Origin: JAMXLO01 sp963832895
Lineage (GTDB): Bacteria; Pseudomonadota; Alphaproteobacteria; Acetobacterales; Acetobacteraceae
Reading direction: 5' to 3'
Assembly (NCBI GenBank): GCA_963832895.1
Contig: CAWHVQ010000013.1
Span: 1 to 64,000, forward strand
Length of the DNA: 64,000 nucleotides
Under the pieces are notes generated by a model. It saw nothing but the letters and a program-made list of their open reading frames with translations, did no database searches and was not told the origin of the DNA. The position numbers and the translations under genes were made by a program. Shown here piece after piece: positions 36,106-46,206 of this stretch (position 1 is the stretch's first letter; every line of letters begins with the position of its first letter).

Positions 36106-36618
36106 CTAAACACTCCTCCTCAGCATCATGCCCGCCCGGTAGTGCCGCCATGCCGCTGCCAGCAGCGCTATGGTCAACACGGGACAGATGATGTCCATGA
36201 AGAACGGGACGCCGGCGTTGCCGGGCGCGAAGTTGCCCGTCGTGAGCATCTGATGAACATGGCCGACGGCATCGCCCAGCAGGAAAATCGACGACACCCA
36301 GACCGCGGCAGCCTTGAACGGGAGGCTGCACCAGAACGATGCGACTGCAGTCGCGCCGATCGCCAGGTCCGCCATACCGACCTCGAACTGGAACGGGCTG
36401 AGCTGCCAGCCGATATCCGCCGCCGCGATGGACGGGAAGAAGAGATGGAACACGCCGGCCCACAGCCCGGTCACGCCCACGGGCAGCAGCAGGAGCCACG
36501 ACAGGAACCGTTCGGGCATTGACCAGCGGCCACGATGGAAAGCGGCGGCCAGAAGCGCGATCACCAGAAGGAAGGCGGGGAGGTTGCGAAGCACGAAGCC
36601 TATCGACTCGGCGATCAT
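36106..36618 (-). CDS. DUF6790-like membrane protein
   Basis: A 170-residue inner-membrane protein with about four or five helices: LPAFLLVIALLAAAFH, SWLLLLPVGVTGLWAGVFHL, GMADLAIGATAVASFWC and IICPVLTIALLAAAW. Conserved-looking GHVHQMLTTGNFAPGNAG lies between helices. The composition and layout match the DUF6790 family, whose role is unknown. It is divergent from the amidohydrolase gene at 36801. Confidence 0.6.
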   Translation of the reverse strand: MIAESIGFVLRNLPAFLLVIALLAAAFHRGRWSMPERFLSWLLLLPVGVTGLWAGVFHLFFPSIAAADIGWQLSPFQFEVGMADLAIGATAVASFWCSLPFKAAAVWVSSIFLLGDAVGHVHQMLTTGNFAPGNAGVPFFMDIICPVLTIALLAAAWRHYRAGMMLRRSV

Positions 36619-36800
36619 GGCGGACTCCTGATGAGAGGATGACAGGATACCATTTCAGGCGAGATCGATGGCCGGGCTGGCTTCGGCTCGCAAGCGAAGC
36701 CGAAGGGAGTGTCATCGGGCGTCGGTGGTTGAAAGTCGTCATAGGTTGCGGCCGGCCGCCGTGGGACTAAGCTGTCGGTCGGCCTGGGAAGGAATCCGCC

Positions 36801-37835
36801 ATGACAGCCATGATCGACATGCACACGCATTGGAAGCCCGCAGAAATAGCTGACGCGCTGCGCGCCCGCAGCAAGGAGCCGCGCATCCTGCGCAATCAGG
36901 AGGGCGCCGAGGTGCTGAAATCACGGATGGGCGAAGAGCCGCTCGCCAAGGCGTTCGATGACGTCGAGGTTCATCTCGGCCGCATGGACCGCCAGGGAGT
37001 CGAGACGAGCGTGCTGTCACTCCTCGGTACGTTCTGCTGGATCGAGTCTCAACCGCCGGAAGTGGCCGGAGCGCTGTGCCAGAGCGTCAACGACGGATTT
37101 TCGGCGATCTGCCAGGAGCATCCTGGCCGCTTTGCCGCGTTCGCCGCACTGCCGCTGACGGACGTATCCGCCGCTGCCGCTGAACTCGAGCGGGCGCTCG
37201 GACTGCCCGGCATGATAGGCGCGCAACTGCCGGGGAACTACTTCCTCACCCGCGCTGACGCGGAAGCGGCACGTCCGCTGCTGGAGGTTGCCAACCGCCA
37301 CCGCGCGACGCTGTTGATCCACCACGGTCCACGGCCGGGCGACGCTTATCCCAAGGTCGCGGCCGACACCGACAATGCGCGTCGGCGGAATGGCACGCTC
37401 GATATGCAGGCGAGTCTGTCGTCGGTGATGGTGACGCTGTGCCTGACCGACCTGCTTGCGTCGTATCCGGACGTGACGGTCGTCGTGCACAATCTCGGCG
37501 GCAATATTCCCTACGAGGTCGAGCGCATGGATCACCGCAGCCTGCTCGACACGCCGGAGGAGGAACTGCCGTCGTCGCGCTTCCGGAAGGCAAAGGTTTA
37601 CGTGGATTGCAACTCGTTCGGTCCACGCGCGATCGAGGCCGCGGTGAGTTTGTATGGCGCCGAGAGGATTGTCTGTGGCACCGACGGCAGCGCGTTCGGC
37701 GTCGACTGGACCAGGAAGGCGCTTGAGGACGCGCAGATCGGCGAGGAAGCACGCGACCAGATCCTGCGCCGGAATGCGGCCGCGATGATGGCGCGGGTCG
37801 TGGGGGGCGTGGCGCGGGAGATGGCCGCCGACTGA
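36801..37835 (+). CDS. Amidohydrolase-family protein (ACMSD-like)
   Basis: A metal-dependent TIM-barrel hydrolase or decarboxylase. Metal ligands are visible in MIDMHTHWKP (HxH), ATLLIHHGPRPG, VVVHNLGGNIPYEVE and IVCGTDGSAFG. The pattern is closest to amino-carboxymuconate semialdehyde decarboxylase relatives. ATG 36801 follows AAGGAA, and 344 residues is standard. It is one of two such enzymes here; they are too different to be recent duplicates. Confidence 0.8.
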   Translation: MTAMIDMHTHWKPAEIADALRARSKEPRILRNQEGAEVLKSRMGEEPLAKAFDDVEVHLGRMDRQGVETSVLSLLGTFCWIESQPPEVAGALCQSVNDGFSAICQEHPGRFAAFAALPLTDVSAAAAELERALGLPGMIGAQLPGNYFLTRADAEAARPLLEVANRHRATLLIHHGPRPGDAYPKVAADTDNARRRNGTLDMQASLSSVMVTLCLTDLLASYPDVTVVVHNLGGNIPYEVERMDHRSLLDTPEEELPSSRFRKAKVYVDCNSFGPRAIEAAVSLYGAERIVCGTDGSAFGVDWTRKALEDAQIGEEARDQILRRNAAAMMARVVGGVAREMAAD

Positions 37836-37863
37836 TAGGGGCTACGCCTGGGATCAACGTGGT

Positions 37864-37882
37864 GGCGGGGTCCAACCCCGCC
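37864..37882 (+). terminator. Terminator-like hairpin after the amidohydrolase
   Basis: GGCGGGGT (37864-37871) pairs perfectly with ACCCCGCC (37875-37882) around loop CCA, 28 bases after the stop codon. No T-run follows, so it may rely on the stem alone. Confidence 0.6.
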
Positions 37883-38019
37883 GCCATGAAGGAGTATGAT
37901 CGCGCCGTCGATTGCGTCCTGATCCCGGACAGACGTGAACGTTTCTTTTATCCACTGGCCGTATCCTCAGGATTGATCAGATCCATCGGCCCGCACCTTG
38001 GGTCGGGACGGGGCCAGTC

Positions 38020-38559
38020 ATGAAGCGCGCCACTGTCGGCAACGTCATCGTTGCAGACGACGACCCTATGATTCGGAGTGTACTCCAGGCGAAGTTGGAG
38101 ACGCTTGGCCTCAATGTTTTTCTTACGGCCGATGGTCTTGAGGCTGTCGGCCTCGCCTCGCGTATCCTCGCTGCACTGATAATCCTCGACTTGAAGATGC
38201 CGAAGCTGAACGGCCTCCTTGCCTGTGAGCGCATTCGCCAGATGCCTTGCAACGCTCAGACACCCATCGCGATCCTGACCAGCACACACGAGAAATCCGC
38301 TGAGGCCGCCGGGTTGATGGCTGGTGCCACGGTGTTCTTTACCAAGCCCTTCAGGGCGTCTTTGCTCATGAACGAACTGGTGAGGTATTTGCCGATCAGC
38401 GATGCCGTACGTGGAGCGCTTCGTCGAGAGGCCGAGCGAGTAAGCGAGATCGCACAGACTGCTCCCAAGCCGGCTGATCCCCACGGAAGCCTCGCAAACG
38501 CCCCATCGGACGATTCGCTCGACCGAGGAAAGTATTTTCTCGATACTCTGCGCGGCTGA
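38020..38559 (+). CDS. Response regulator with a single receiver domain
   Basis: A CheY-like receiver: acidic pair in VIVADDDPMIRS, phosphorylated aspartate near residue 57 in LIILDLKMPKLNG, Thr in AILTSTHE and Lys near residue 109 in VFFTKPF. Residues 125-179 form a short tail without an output domain, so it would act by protein contact or in a phosphorelay. It stands 100 bases upstream of the hybrid kinase gene, a probable partner. Confidence 0.8.
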   Translation: MKRATVGNVIVADDDPMIRSVLQAKLETLGLNVFLTADGLEAVGLASRILAALIILDLKMPKLNGLLACERIRQMPCNAQTPIAILTSTHEKSAEAAGLMAGATVFFTKPFRASLLMNELVRYLPISDAVRGALRREAERVSEIAQTAPKPADPHGSLANAPSDDSLDRGKYFLDTLRG

Positions 38560-38659
38560 CCACTCGGCATTAACCTCCTGCGTGTACAGGAATTGCGGGC
38601 ACGTCTGACAAGGTGGCCATGAACATTGAGTGGTGTGCGATCGGCGGGGTGCCTTCGGC

Positions 38660-41340
38660 ATGCACCTGCTGAGTCTGCGCGTCCGGGTGGCTGTGCTGGT
38701 GCTCGTCGGAGTGCTACCGCTGCTCTGCTTCAACCTCGGCAACATTTACTTCAACTACCGGGCCGACCGGGCGCAAGCGGAACACAATACGTTGGATGTC
38801 GCACGCCGCATCGCGCTTGCGATTGAAGGCGAACTTCGTTTGCGCGTCGCAATCCTCGAGGTTCTCGCGCTTTCTTCGCTTTGGCCAAAGGCGATCTGGA
38901 CGCATTCCGCGTCCAGGCAGACGCAGTCCGAGCGCACCGACGGCCGGGGACCCATATCCTGCTGGTGCGCGAGGACGGGCAGCAATTGATGAACACCGCG
39001 CTCCCGCCTGGCGCGCCGCTGCCGATGCGGCTGGATTTGGAGAATCAGCGCCGCGTATTCGCCAGCAAGCTTCCATCAGTCTCCAATGTCTATATCGGGC
39101 GGGTGCTGCATCGCCCCATTGTGGCGATCGACGTGCCCGTTCGCGAGGCCGACGGCAGCGTCCACATGGTTCTGTCGTTGACCCCCATGCTGGACGCATT
39201 CCGAATCATCATTGCGCGCGAGCGACCCGGAGAGAATTGGCTCGTCGACATGATCGACCGGTCCGGCCGACGCATCGCAAGCCTCGCGCCTGACGAGCGC
39301 GAGGCAGGACAGCCGGAGCAGCCCGTCTTCCTCCAGGCGTGGACGAACGCAGCTGAGGGGACTGTGCAGGTCGTCGGGCCCGACGGTAAGGCCACCGTAT
39401 GGGGATTCACTCGTGTGCCAGATTTCGGATGGGCCATCGCGGTTGGGGTCACCAGAGCCGAGCTGATCGGGCCTGCTTTGCGCTCGACCTTTATAACCTG
39501 CGGAGTGGGGCTCGCCCTCTTGGCGGTGGGGCTGGCGCTGGCTCATTGGGTCTCCCACAGCGTGGTGGGTCCGATCTATGCACTGACTCGATTTGCCGCC
39601 AGCCCGGACGGCGAGCCTACCCCGATTGCCACGCGACTTCGGGAAACTGACAAGGTGGCAGCGCTGTTGATGACCGAGGCTCGACAACGCCACGAAATCA
39701 CAGCCGAGCTGATGCGACGCACCGCAGCCTTGAAACAAATCAATGAAGAGCTGGAGAAAGAGGTAACCATACGCAAGATTGCCGAAGGGGATTTGCTCGC
39801 CGCCAAGAAAGTCGCGGAACAGGCGAGCGAAGCAAAGTCGCGCTTCCCGGCGGCGATCACTCATGAGTTGCGGACGCCGCTGCACGGGATACTCGGGTAC
39901 GCAGAGCTGCTCAGTCTTGAGGGAGGCCTCAATTCAACACAGTCACAACGCCTGAGCGCCATGATGGCAGCCGGCCAATATCTGCTATCAACCATCAACG
40001 CGGTGCTCGATGTGTCGCAGATCGAGGCCGACCAGATGGAGCTGCGGCCAGTAGATATAGAGATGCCCGACTTGGTTTGCGGCTGTCTCGATGTCGTTCG
40101 TCCCGCGGCGGAGGCAAAGGGACTTGCCCTGGTGCTGGCACCAACTGAGCCGCTGCGTGTCTTCGCAGATCCCACGCGGCTGCAACAGGTGCTGCTCAAT
40201 CTGCTCGGCAATGCCGTGAAGTTCACCGCAACCGGCTCGGTGGAAGTCCGGCTGCAATCGGTTGAAGCCGGGACATGGATATGCATTGAAGTGGCAGATA
40301 CGGGCCCGGGAATATGGGCCAAACACCGCAACAAATTATTTCAGATATTTGAGCGTCTCAACGCCGAAGCCGTTAGTGGGATCGAAGGATCCGGTCTGGG
40401 TCTCGCGCTATCGGCCAAGCTCGTGCAACTCATGGGCGGAAAGATCGGTTACGCGGACCACCCGGGCGGCGGCAGCATCTTCCGTGTGGAACTTCCGTGC
40501 GGCGCTTCTGCATCAGCGCCGGTCGAAAAGGCGGCCGCGCCATCATCAACCGACCGAGCGCACCTTCGGGTCCTTGTCGTCGACGATGAAGCTATGAACC
40601 GCAACATTGCCAGCGGTTTCCTCAGCACTGCGGGGCATGACGTGGTCTGCGTCGACAACGGCGCCGCGGCGGTGGAGGCGGCGGCGACCGGTAGTTTCGA
40701 CGTTATCCTGATGGATGTGCGGATGCCTGGCGTGAATGGGTGGCAAGCAACGCGTCGCATTCGCGCGTTGCCAGTGCCGCGCGGCGAGATCCGCATCATC
40801 GCTGTGACCGCTCAGGCCTTCGCCCAACAGATCGAGAAATGCCGACAGGTCGGCATGGACGGTCATATCTCGAAGCCGTTCAGGCGGGCAGCGCTGCTCG
40901 CCACGCTGGGGAAGATTGCGACATCATCGAGGGATGCCGAACCCACCATTGCATCCCCAGCCGCCGCACTGGACGACATCGAATTGCCGACTTTTGACCG
41001 CGACGCCTTCGAGGACATCATTAGCACCATGACCGCCGTTGACGTGGCGGAGAACCTGCGGACTCTGATCATGCGCTGCGAGACGTTGCTGCGCAGGTTG
41101 CGATCGCCCGATATGCTGTCACAGGCCTGTGAGCTCGCCGAGGCTGCCCACAAACTTGCCGGGGGCGCGGGAACATTCGGCTTTTTGCATGTGGCCGCCG
41201 CGGCTCGTCGGTTCGAGGTCGCAGCCGACGCGGGCGCGTCGGATACAGTGGCGCTTGGAGATCATCTCGCTGCCGCCATCAACGCGTCGGTTGCGCTGGC
41301 ACGGCAGGAAATCGCCGCGATGGCCACTACCGCGGCATGA
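38660..41340 (+). pseudogene. Hybrid sensor histidine kinase with receiver and Hpt domains, one frameshift
   Basis: ATG 38660 opens a membrane helix (VRVAVLVLVGVLPLLCFNL) and a periplasmic sensor. Near 38,878 one base is missing, and the sequence resumes in the next frame (ALAKGDLDAFRVQAD) to 41340. Then follow a second helix (VGLALLAVGLALAHW), a coiled linker, the kinase H-box (AITHELRTPLHGILGY), N and G boxes (NLLGNAVKFT, VADTGPGIW, GSGLGLALSAKL), a receiver (VLVVDDEAMN, ILMDVRMPG, HISKPFR) and an Hpt domain (AHKLAGGAGTFGF). The downstream frame from 38881 lacks a membrane anchor at its start. It is functional only if the indel is an artefact. Confidence 0.85.
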
Positions 41341-41677
41341 TTCGGAGCGGCATTGCGGTCGTACTGCGGCTGCCCGACGGTGAGCCTTGCAGTGTTGGGC
41401 AGATGGCAAGAGCGAGCGGCAAACGATACGCCGCGCGTGTTGTTTCTTGAGCTCCACGGGTCGGCATCTCTGGTTTTGCGGCCAGAGATGCGCTGCTGGC
41501 TGCATGGCAAAAAGATAGCATGAAACGCCGATTACAGAAGATGCGCGCGAAACAAGCAGATAGTACCTGCAAGAATGGTCTGTTCGTGATCCGCAGTGCT
41601 ATTTGCGAGACGCGCGCGCCGCTCGAACAAGGTGCCGTTGGCGCGACTCGCGGTGTCGCAGCCGGTTCCCAACCGAT

Positions 41678-41899
41678 CGGCCAACGCTTTGGCTGTACGG
41701 CCATCACGACTCATTTTATGATATCCAGCACAGTCGGAACAAATTCGGCTTGTTTCAGGGCGCGGGCGGACGAGGGACCTTCCTGGAACTCGATGTGCCG
41801 GGCGGCAATGGTCACTTCCTCCTCGGTGCTGCCGCGCTGTGGGAAGGACCGGTCGCAGAGTATCTGAGTTCTCTGGCTGACGGTGCGAAACAAAGATAG
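41678..41899 (+). pseudogene. C-terminal fragment of a dienelactone-hydrolase-like protein
   Basis: The frame RPTLWLYGHHDSFYDIQHSR, then FLELDVPGGNGHFLLG and ALWEGPVAEYLSSL, is the C-terminal end of an alpha/beta hydrolase with its acid (GHHDSFY) and histidine (NGHF). Nothing upstream in the same frame continues the fold, so the N-terminal two thirds are missing. It is convergent with the racemase-like gene at 41908. Confidence 0.6.
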
Positions 41900-41907
41900 A
41901 AGAGCCA

Positions 41908-42651
41908 TCAGTCGCGGGATGAGCCGATCGCGGGCATCTCATCCAACAACCGCCCCAGGCCCGGGAGAGACTTGCCGGCCCGCGTGATCTGGAGCATCGC
42001 CCAGAGCGTGGCCTGGTTGGTGGTGATGATCGGCTTGCCGATCGCTCGTTCCCAGTCGGATATGAACGACATCGTTGGAAAGTTGCCGCCTGGAACGATG
42101 ACGACCTCAATGTCCGACCGATCTGTCCGGGTGACCGCATCGCGCGCCAATTTCTGTCCCAGCGTCGGGTACATGACCGAGTCGGTGCCCGAGAAGCTTT
42201 CGCTTGCTACAACCTCGAGCCCGTATTTGGCGGTGTAGTGGCGTTCAAGCAGTTTGAGAGTCGCAACCGGAAATGGCGCGACCAGAGCGATCCGCCGTGC
42301 GCCCAAAGCACGCACCGCCCATCCGATCGCTCTGGCTGAGGTGATCGCCGGAACACCCGCCGCTTCGCTCATGCGTTTGATGATCTGATCGTCAAAGCCG
42401 TCAGAGGACAGGCTCGCGGCGGTTTGAGCCAGGGCCACCACTGCGACCTTGGCGTCGCCGAGCAGCCGCGCCTGATAATCGACATCAGCGTCGCCGCCGC
42501 GCGAGGTGGTTTCCACGCCACTGCTGAGCAGCGGTATACGTGCGACATGGACCTGCAACGTCGCCGGTAGCAGCCGACCAAACTCTGTTTCGACGGTAGT
42601 GTTGGTCGATGGCACGAGAACGCCGAAATGGTGCATCGCGTTGAACTCCAC
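41908..42651 (-). CDS. Asp/Glu racemase superfamily protein (maleate isomerase-like) without the two cysteines
   Basis: The N-terminal FGVLVPSTNTTVETEFGRLLP is the signature of maleate cis-trans isomerases and arylmalonate decarboxylases. These enzymes use two cysteines. Here the first position, in ALAQTAAS, is glutamine, and the second, in IVPGGNFPTM, is glycine, so standard racemase or isomerase chemistry is unlikely. The fold is otherwise complete over 247 residues (ARAIGWAVRALGARRIALVAPF). MHHFGVLVP, five codons in, is an alternative start. The binding-protein gene upstream on the same strand may share its pathway. Confidence 0.7.
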   Translation of the reverse strand: MEFNAMHHFGVLVPSTNTTVETEFGRLLPATLQVHVARIPLLSSGVETTSRGGDADVDYQARLLGDAKVAVVALAQTAASLSSDGFDDQIIKRMSEAAGVPAITSARAIGWAVRALGARRIALVAPFPVATLKLLERHYTAKYGLEVVASESFSGTDSVMYPTLGQKLARDAVTRTDRSDIEVVIVPGGNFPTMSFISDWERAIGKPIITTNQATLWAMLQITRAGKSLPGLGRLLDEMPAIGSSRD

Positions 42652-42765
42652 CTCTGGACGAAACTACTTCGGGCGCGGTGGCTTGGTGGAACTTCACACC
42701 GGTTTATGCACCAAAGGAAATGCGCAGAAATTGGGTGTTGGAGTAAAGGGCCGCCGTACCGATAA

Positions 42766-44337
42766 TCACGCCGGGCGTACGTTCCAGGGATACGACGTCA
42801 CACCAGGCAGAATGCCAGTGATCGATTTGCGGAATGCCGTGCGCTCGTAGGGTTGCCCGAGCGGGATCGTCGGGACCTCCGTCATCGCGAGGTGTTCCAG
42901 CTCCATTGCGAACCGCCGCTGTGACGCCCGATCAGGTGCGTAGGCCCAGGCATTCGCCAGTTCCTCGGCGTGCGCGTTGGCCCACCAGCCAAACCACCCG
43001 GCGGCTCCCTGACCCCGCACAAGAAACGATGACCCAGGATTGGCGCAGAGCGTGGCTGGAAGAGCACCGAGGAACATGCTCCAGCCGCCTTTCTCGGCCG
43101 GCTCCTGACTTGCGCGGCGCTTCACAAGGCTACCCCAGTCGGTTTGCTGCAGATCGACGTTCATGCCCATGTTGTGCAACGCATCGGCGCTTACCTGAGC
43201 GAGTGCGCTATAATTTGGACGGTCGGCCGGGTTCAGGATGACGACCTTCTGGCCGGCATATCCTGCATCCTTCAAAGCGGTGCGGCCGGCATCGAGGCTG
43301 CCAGACATCAGCGAAGCATCATCGTCCGAGTAATACGGCGTCTTCCGCGGCCACAGGCACTTGCATTGCGTCCAGGTCGAGGTGTCGTCGCCAAATGCGG
43401 CGCTCATATAATCCTCTTGCACCACCCCCCGCATCACGGCGCGACGCAGACGCACATCGTCGAACGGAGGTTGCAGGCAATTGAGCCTCATGAAGCCCAG
43501 CTTCCCATACGGACTGGCGATCTGAGAAACTATGTCCGAGTTCGCGATGAGCATTGGCATCAGGTCAACTTGCGGTATCTCCAACCAATCGACCTCGCCG
43601 GTTATCAGTGCGGCGGCGGCGGTGGCCGAGTCGGGAATGACATGCCACTCAACGCGGCCGAAATGCGCGATCTTTCCGCCCGAGGCCCAATCCGGCGGCT
43701 CGTCGCGCGGCACGTACGCAGCGAACTTCTCATAAACGACGCGGCTGCCGGAGTTGTATTCATCAGCGATGAAGCGGTACGGTCCCGATCCCACCGTCGC
43801 CTTCACGGCCGTATTCGGATCGGTGTGTGCGAGATACTCCGGCATGATCCACGCCGGGGAATTGGGAAAGGCGATCGCGTCGAGCAGCAACGGGAACGGC
43901 CGTGTCAGTCGGATCTCGATGGTGCGGTCATCCCGAGCTGCCCATGTGTCAACGGCCTGGGCGAGGAGCTGGCCGAACGGCTTGCAGGCACCCCAGCGCT
44001 GGAGGCTCGCGATGCAGTCTGCCGCGCGTACGGGCGTCGCATCATGGAACGTCAGGCCATCACGCAGCCGGATGCGCCACGTGCGGCCGTCGTCCGATAC
44101 GTCGTGCCCGGATGCCATCTGCGGCCGTGACGTCAGGCTACCGTCGACTGCATAGAGCGTATCGAAAATATAGGTTCCGTGGAGGCCCGCGCCTGCGTCC
44201 GAGGACCAGATCGGGTCGAGAACGCTGAGATTTGCGAGGGGAACGAAACGGAGCGTGTTCGCCCGCCAGTCCTGGCCAATGGCCGTCTTGGTGAGCAGAG
44301 CAGCGGAACTGCCGGTAAGCATGGCTCGACGGCGCAT
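42766..44337 (-). CDS. ABC transporter substrate-binding protein, family 5 (peptide/nickel type)
   Basis: A periplasmic binding protein of the DppA/OppA type, 523 residues, with a Tat-like leader (MRRRAMLTGSSAALL). Diagnostic segments include GHDVSDDGRTWRIRLRDGLT, FHDATPVRAADCIASLQRW and the late WNVRPA end. Ligands in this family range from peptides to sugars and nickel and cannot be read from sequence. No permease genes adjoin it. The leader ends around TAIGQ. Confidence 0.85.
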   Translation of the reverse strand: MRRRAMLTGSSAALLTKTAIGQDWRANTLRFVPLANLSVLDPIWSSDAGAGLHGTYIFDTLYAVDGSLTSRPQMASGHDVSDDGRTWRIRLRDGLTFHDATPVRAADCIASLQRWGACKPFGQLLAQAVDTWAARDDRTIEIRLTRPFPLLLDAIAFPNSPAWIMPEYLAHTDPNTAVKATVGSGPYRFIADEYNSGSRVVYEKFAAYVPRDEPPDWASGGKIAHFGRVEWHVIPDSATAAAALITGEVDWLEIPQVDLMPMLIANSDIVSQIASPYGKLGFMRLNCLQPPFDDVRLRRAVMRGVVQEDYMSAAFGDDTSTWTQCKCLWPRKTPYYSDDDASLMSGSLDAGRTALKDAGYAGQKVVILNPADRPNYSALAQVSADALHNMGMNVDLQQTDWGSLVKRRASQEPAEKGGWSMFLGALPATLCANPGSSFLVRGQGAAGWFGWWANAHAEELANAWAYAPDRASQRRFAMELEHLAMTEVPTIPLGQPYERTAFRKSITGILPGVTSYPWNVRPA

Positions 44338-44727
44338 ATCCTGTGCCTCCTCCTTCGAAACTGCCGCAGTGTCTCGATCGGATCCGGATCAACACTGAGG
44401 ACGGCAACCGCGCGAGCGCGTTGTCTCGTCGGATGCTCACTCGGCCATGCCATAATTTTGTAGTCCAACATGGACTGGTCTTTAGTGCAAAATTGTCACT
44501 CGCCCTGCCGAGGTTGGTCGCAGCGGAGGGCGCCTTGGCGCATGCGCTGCCAGATCAAACGTTCCGCGCGCGCCGTAATCTGGTGCGAGGAGCCGCTCAC
44601 CATCAGTGCAGTCGTTCTGCGCGAGCGGAGGAGAGCGCCCCTCGACTTCGCCAGGTGATGTCGGCGTCGCCCTGTTTTTGGGTGCTGCAAGCTTGAATAG
44701 CCTGCCGTAACAGCCCATTCCAGCCCG
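44338..44727. other. Intergenic stretch without a supported gene
   Basis: About 390 bases between the divergent binding-protein and antitoxin genes. Open frames here have no recognisable domain. It presumably carries both promoters. Confidence 0.45.
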
Positions 44728-45029
44728 ATGAAGATCGCCAGCATCACCGAGGCCAAGAACAGCCTGAGCGCGCTGATCGATGGCCTCAGGGCCGGCTCGC
44801 CGGTGCTCATCGTCGATCGGGGACGTCCCGTCGCGCGGCTCGAGCCAGTGACCGGGAGCGCGCAGGATGAGCCGGACGGGGGAGACTGTCGCGGCTGCTC
44901 CGCGACGGGGTGGCACGGCCGCGTCGCAGCGATCCACCACGGACGCTGTTCCGTGGCCGGCTGCCCCACATTAGCGCTGGCGCCTCAGTGGTCGATGCGC
45001 TGACCAGGGACCGCCGGGAGGGCCGGTGA
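44728..45029 (+). pseudogene. Phd/YefM-type antitoxin, frameshifted
   Basis: ATG 44728 begins MKIASITEAKNSLSALIDGL, then VLIVDRGRPVARLEPV, the Phd/YefM fold that represses its own operon and blocks the toxin. At a GGGGG run (44880-44884) the frame is lost. Two frames over, a natural tail continues (GRLSRLLRDGVARPRRSDPP, then AGASVVDALTRDRREGR) to TGA 45027-45029, overlapping the toxin GTG. The break removes the toxin-neutralising C-terminus unless it is a homopolymer sequencing error. Confidence 0.7.
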
Positions 45030-45460
45030 AATTCTGGGTCGCCTCGGCGATCGTGCCGCTGCTGGTCGCCGAGACAACAACGGAGCGCCTCCAAGCGCTC
45101 GGGCAGCGCGATCCCGACATGCTGGCATGGTGGGGATCGGCCGTGGGGTGCGCTTCCACATTGGCCCGTCTTGAACGCGATGCGGCGCTCGACCCGAAGA
45201 GTGCCGAGCTTGCCTTCCAGCGGCTGAGGCTGGTCGCCGACGCCTGGCACGAGATCGAACCGAGCGAGCCTGTCCGCGAAAATACGGTGCGGTTTTTTTC
45301 GTGTGCATGCGCTGCGGGCCGCCGATGCGCTGCAGCTCGCCGCGGCCTTCGTTGCTGCGGAACGCCGTCCGCCTCGCTTCAGGTGGTCACGCTGGACGAC
45401 CGCCTTGCCGATGCGATGCGGAGGGAAGGGTTTGCGCTGGTTGACATCGCGGCACAGTGA
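45026..45460 (+). pseudogene. PIN-domain toxin with all key acidic residues lost
   Basis: GTG 45026 starts MKFWVASAIVPLLVAE. The family has MKFWDASAI, so the first catalytic aspartate is Val5. The second acidic position is Gly41 (AVGCASTLARLER in place of VEC). At a seven-T run near 45,295 the frame shifts. It returns near 45,370, so the conserved AADALQLAAA with the third acid is read out of frame as AGRRCAAARR. The C-terminal LQVVTLDDRLADAMRREGF is intact. It cannot be an active RNase. Confidence 0.75.
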
Positions 45461-45543
45461 GTGAGCCGCACTTCCGGCGGGGCTCCATCATGCTGACGGC
45501 CGCGCGACACCGTGGTGCTCGGTCGACACACGGCGCTCAGAAA

Positions 45544-46026
45544 CTAGTTCCGGTCGCGTCGGGCATCGGCAAGGCGCCGCTCGGCGAGTTCCCGGTACTC
45601 GGGATCAGACGCAAAACAATTGAAGAGGCTGTGGCGCGCGATACCGGCGGCCCGCTCGAAATGTTCGATGATGTGTCTCAGTCCGTTCTGGATTTTGGGG
45701 AACTCTCGTGGATTTTCCACGTCGTTGGTAATGTACGGAACCACCAGCTTGCGGTACTCGACTTCGACAACCACCTGGCCGCCTTCCGTCATCCCGACAC
45801 GCAAGGCCGCGAAATTGGGTGCTCTGAGCGCGGCCATCGTCGCATACACCGGCTTTTCCGGATCTCCGTCGGCCATCGGGTTGAAGGCATAGGCCCATTT
45901 CGACCGCTTATCGTGGTCATATCCGGGTGTTGCCGTTGCGAATGCCTGAAGCACCTCTTTCAACAGGAGGACCAACTGATCCCGGAAGGGTTCCTTGAAC
46001 TGATTGTGCCCAGGCGTTGGACCCAT
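45544..46026 (-). CDS. Conserved hypothetical protein
   Basis: A 160-residue soluble protein with natural composition: DQLVLLLKEVLQAFATATPG, MAALRAPNFAALRVGMTEGG and VEVEYRKLVVPYI. No catalytic motif or signal peptide is seen and I do not recognise a family. The start at 46026 follows no strong ribosome binding site. It is divergent from the duplicated gene at 46207. Confidence 0.5.
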   Translation of the reverse strand: MGPTPGHNQFKEPFRDQLVLLLKEVLQAFATATPGYDHDKRSKWAYAFNPMADGDPEKPVYATMAALRAPNFAALRVGMTEGGQVVVEVEYRKLVVPYITNDVENPREFPKIQNGLRHIIEHFERAAGIARHSLFNCFASDPEYRELAERRLADARRDRN

Positions 46027-46206
46027 ACCCTACGTACCCTCGCCAGTGCCGGACTGACCCGTTGCGTGCCAAAAATCGTAACTCGTGCCTGGACCACCAG
46101 CAAGCTGCCCACACAGGGTGCTGGAGGCGCCGCAGCAGCCACTCTTGCGACCACCGCGCCGCCATCTTAGGCTCGCAAAAATCCGTCCAAACAGGAGCGC
46201 CCAATC

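Noticed and set aside
43144..44130. 328-codon plus-strand frame opposite the family 5 binding protein
   Set aside because: Antisense shadow; the minus-strand protein has a signal peptide and family motifs.
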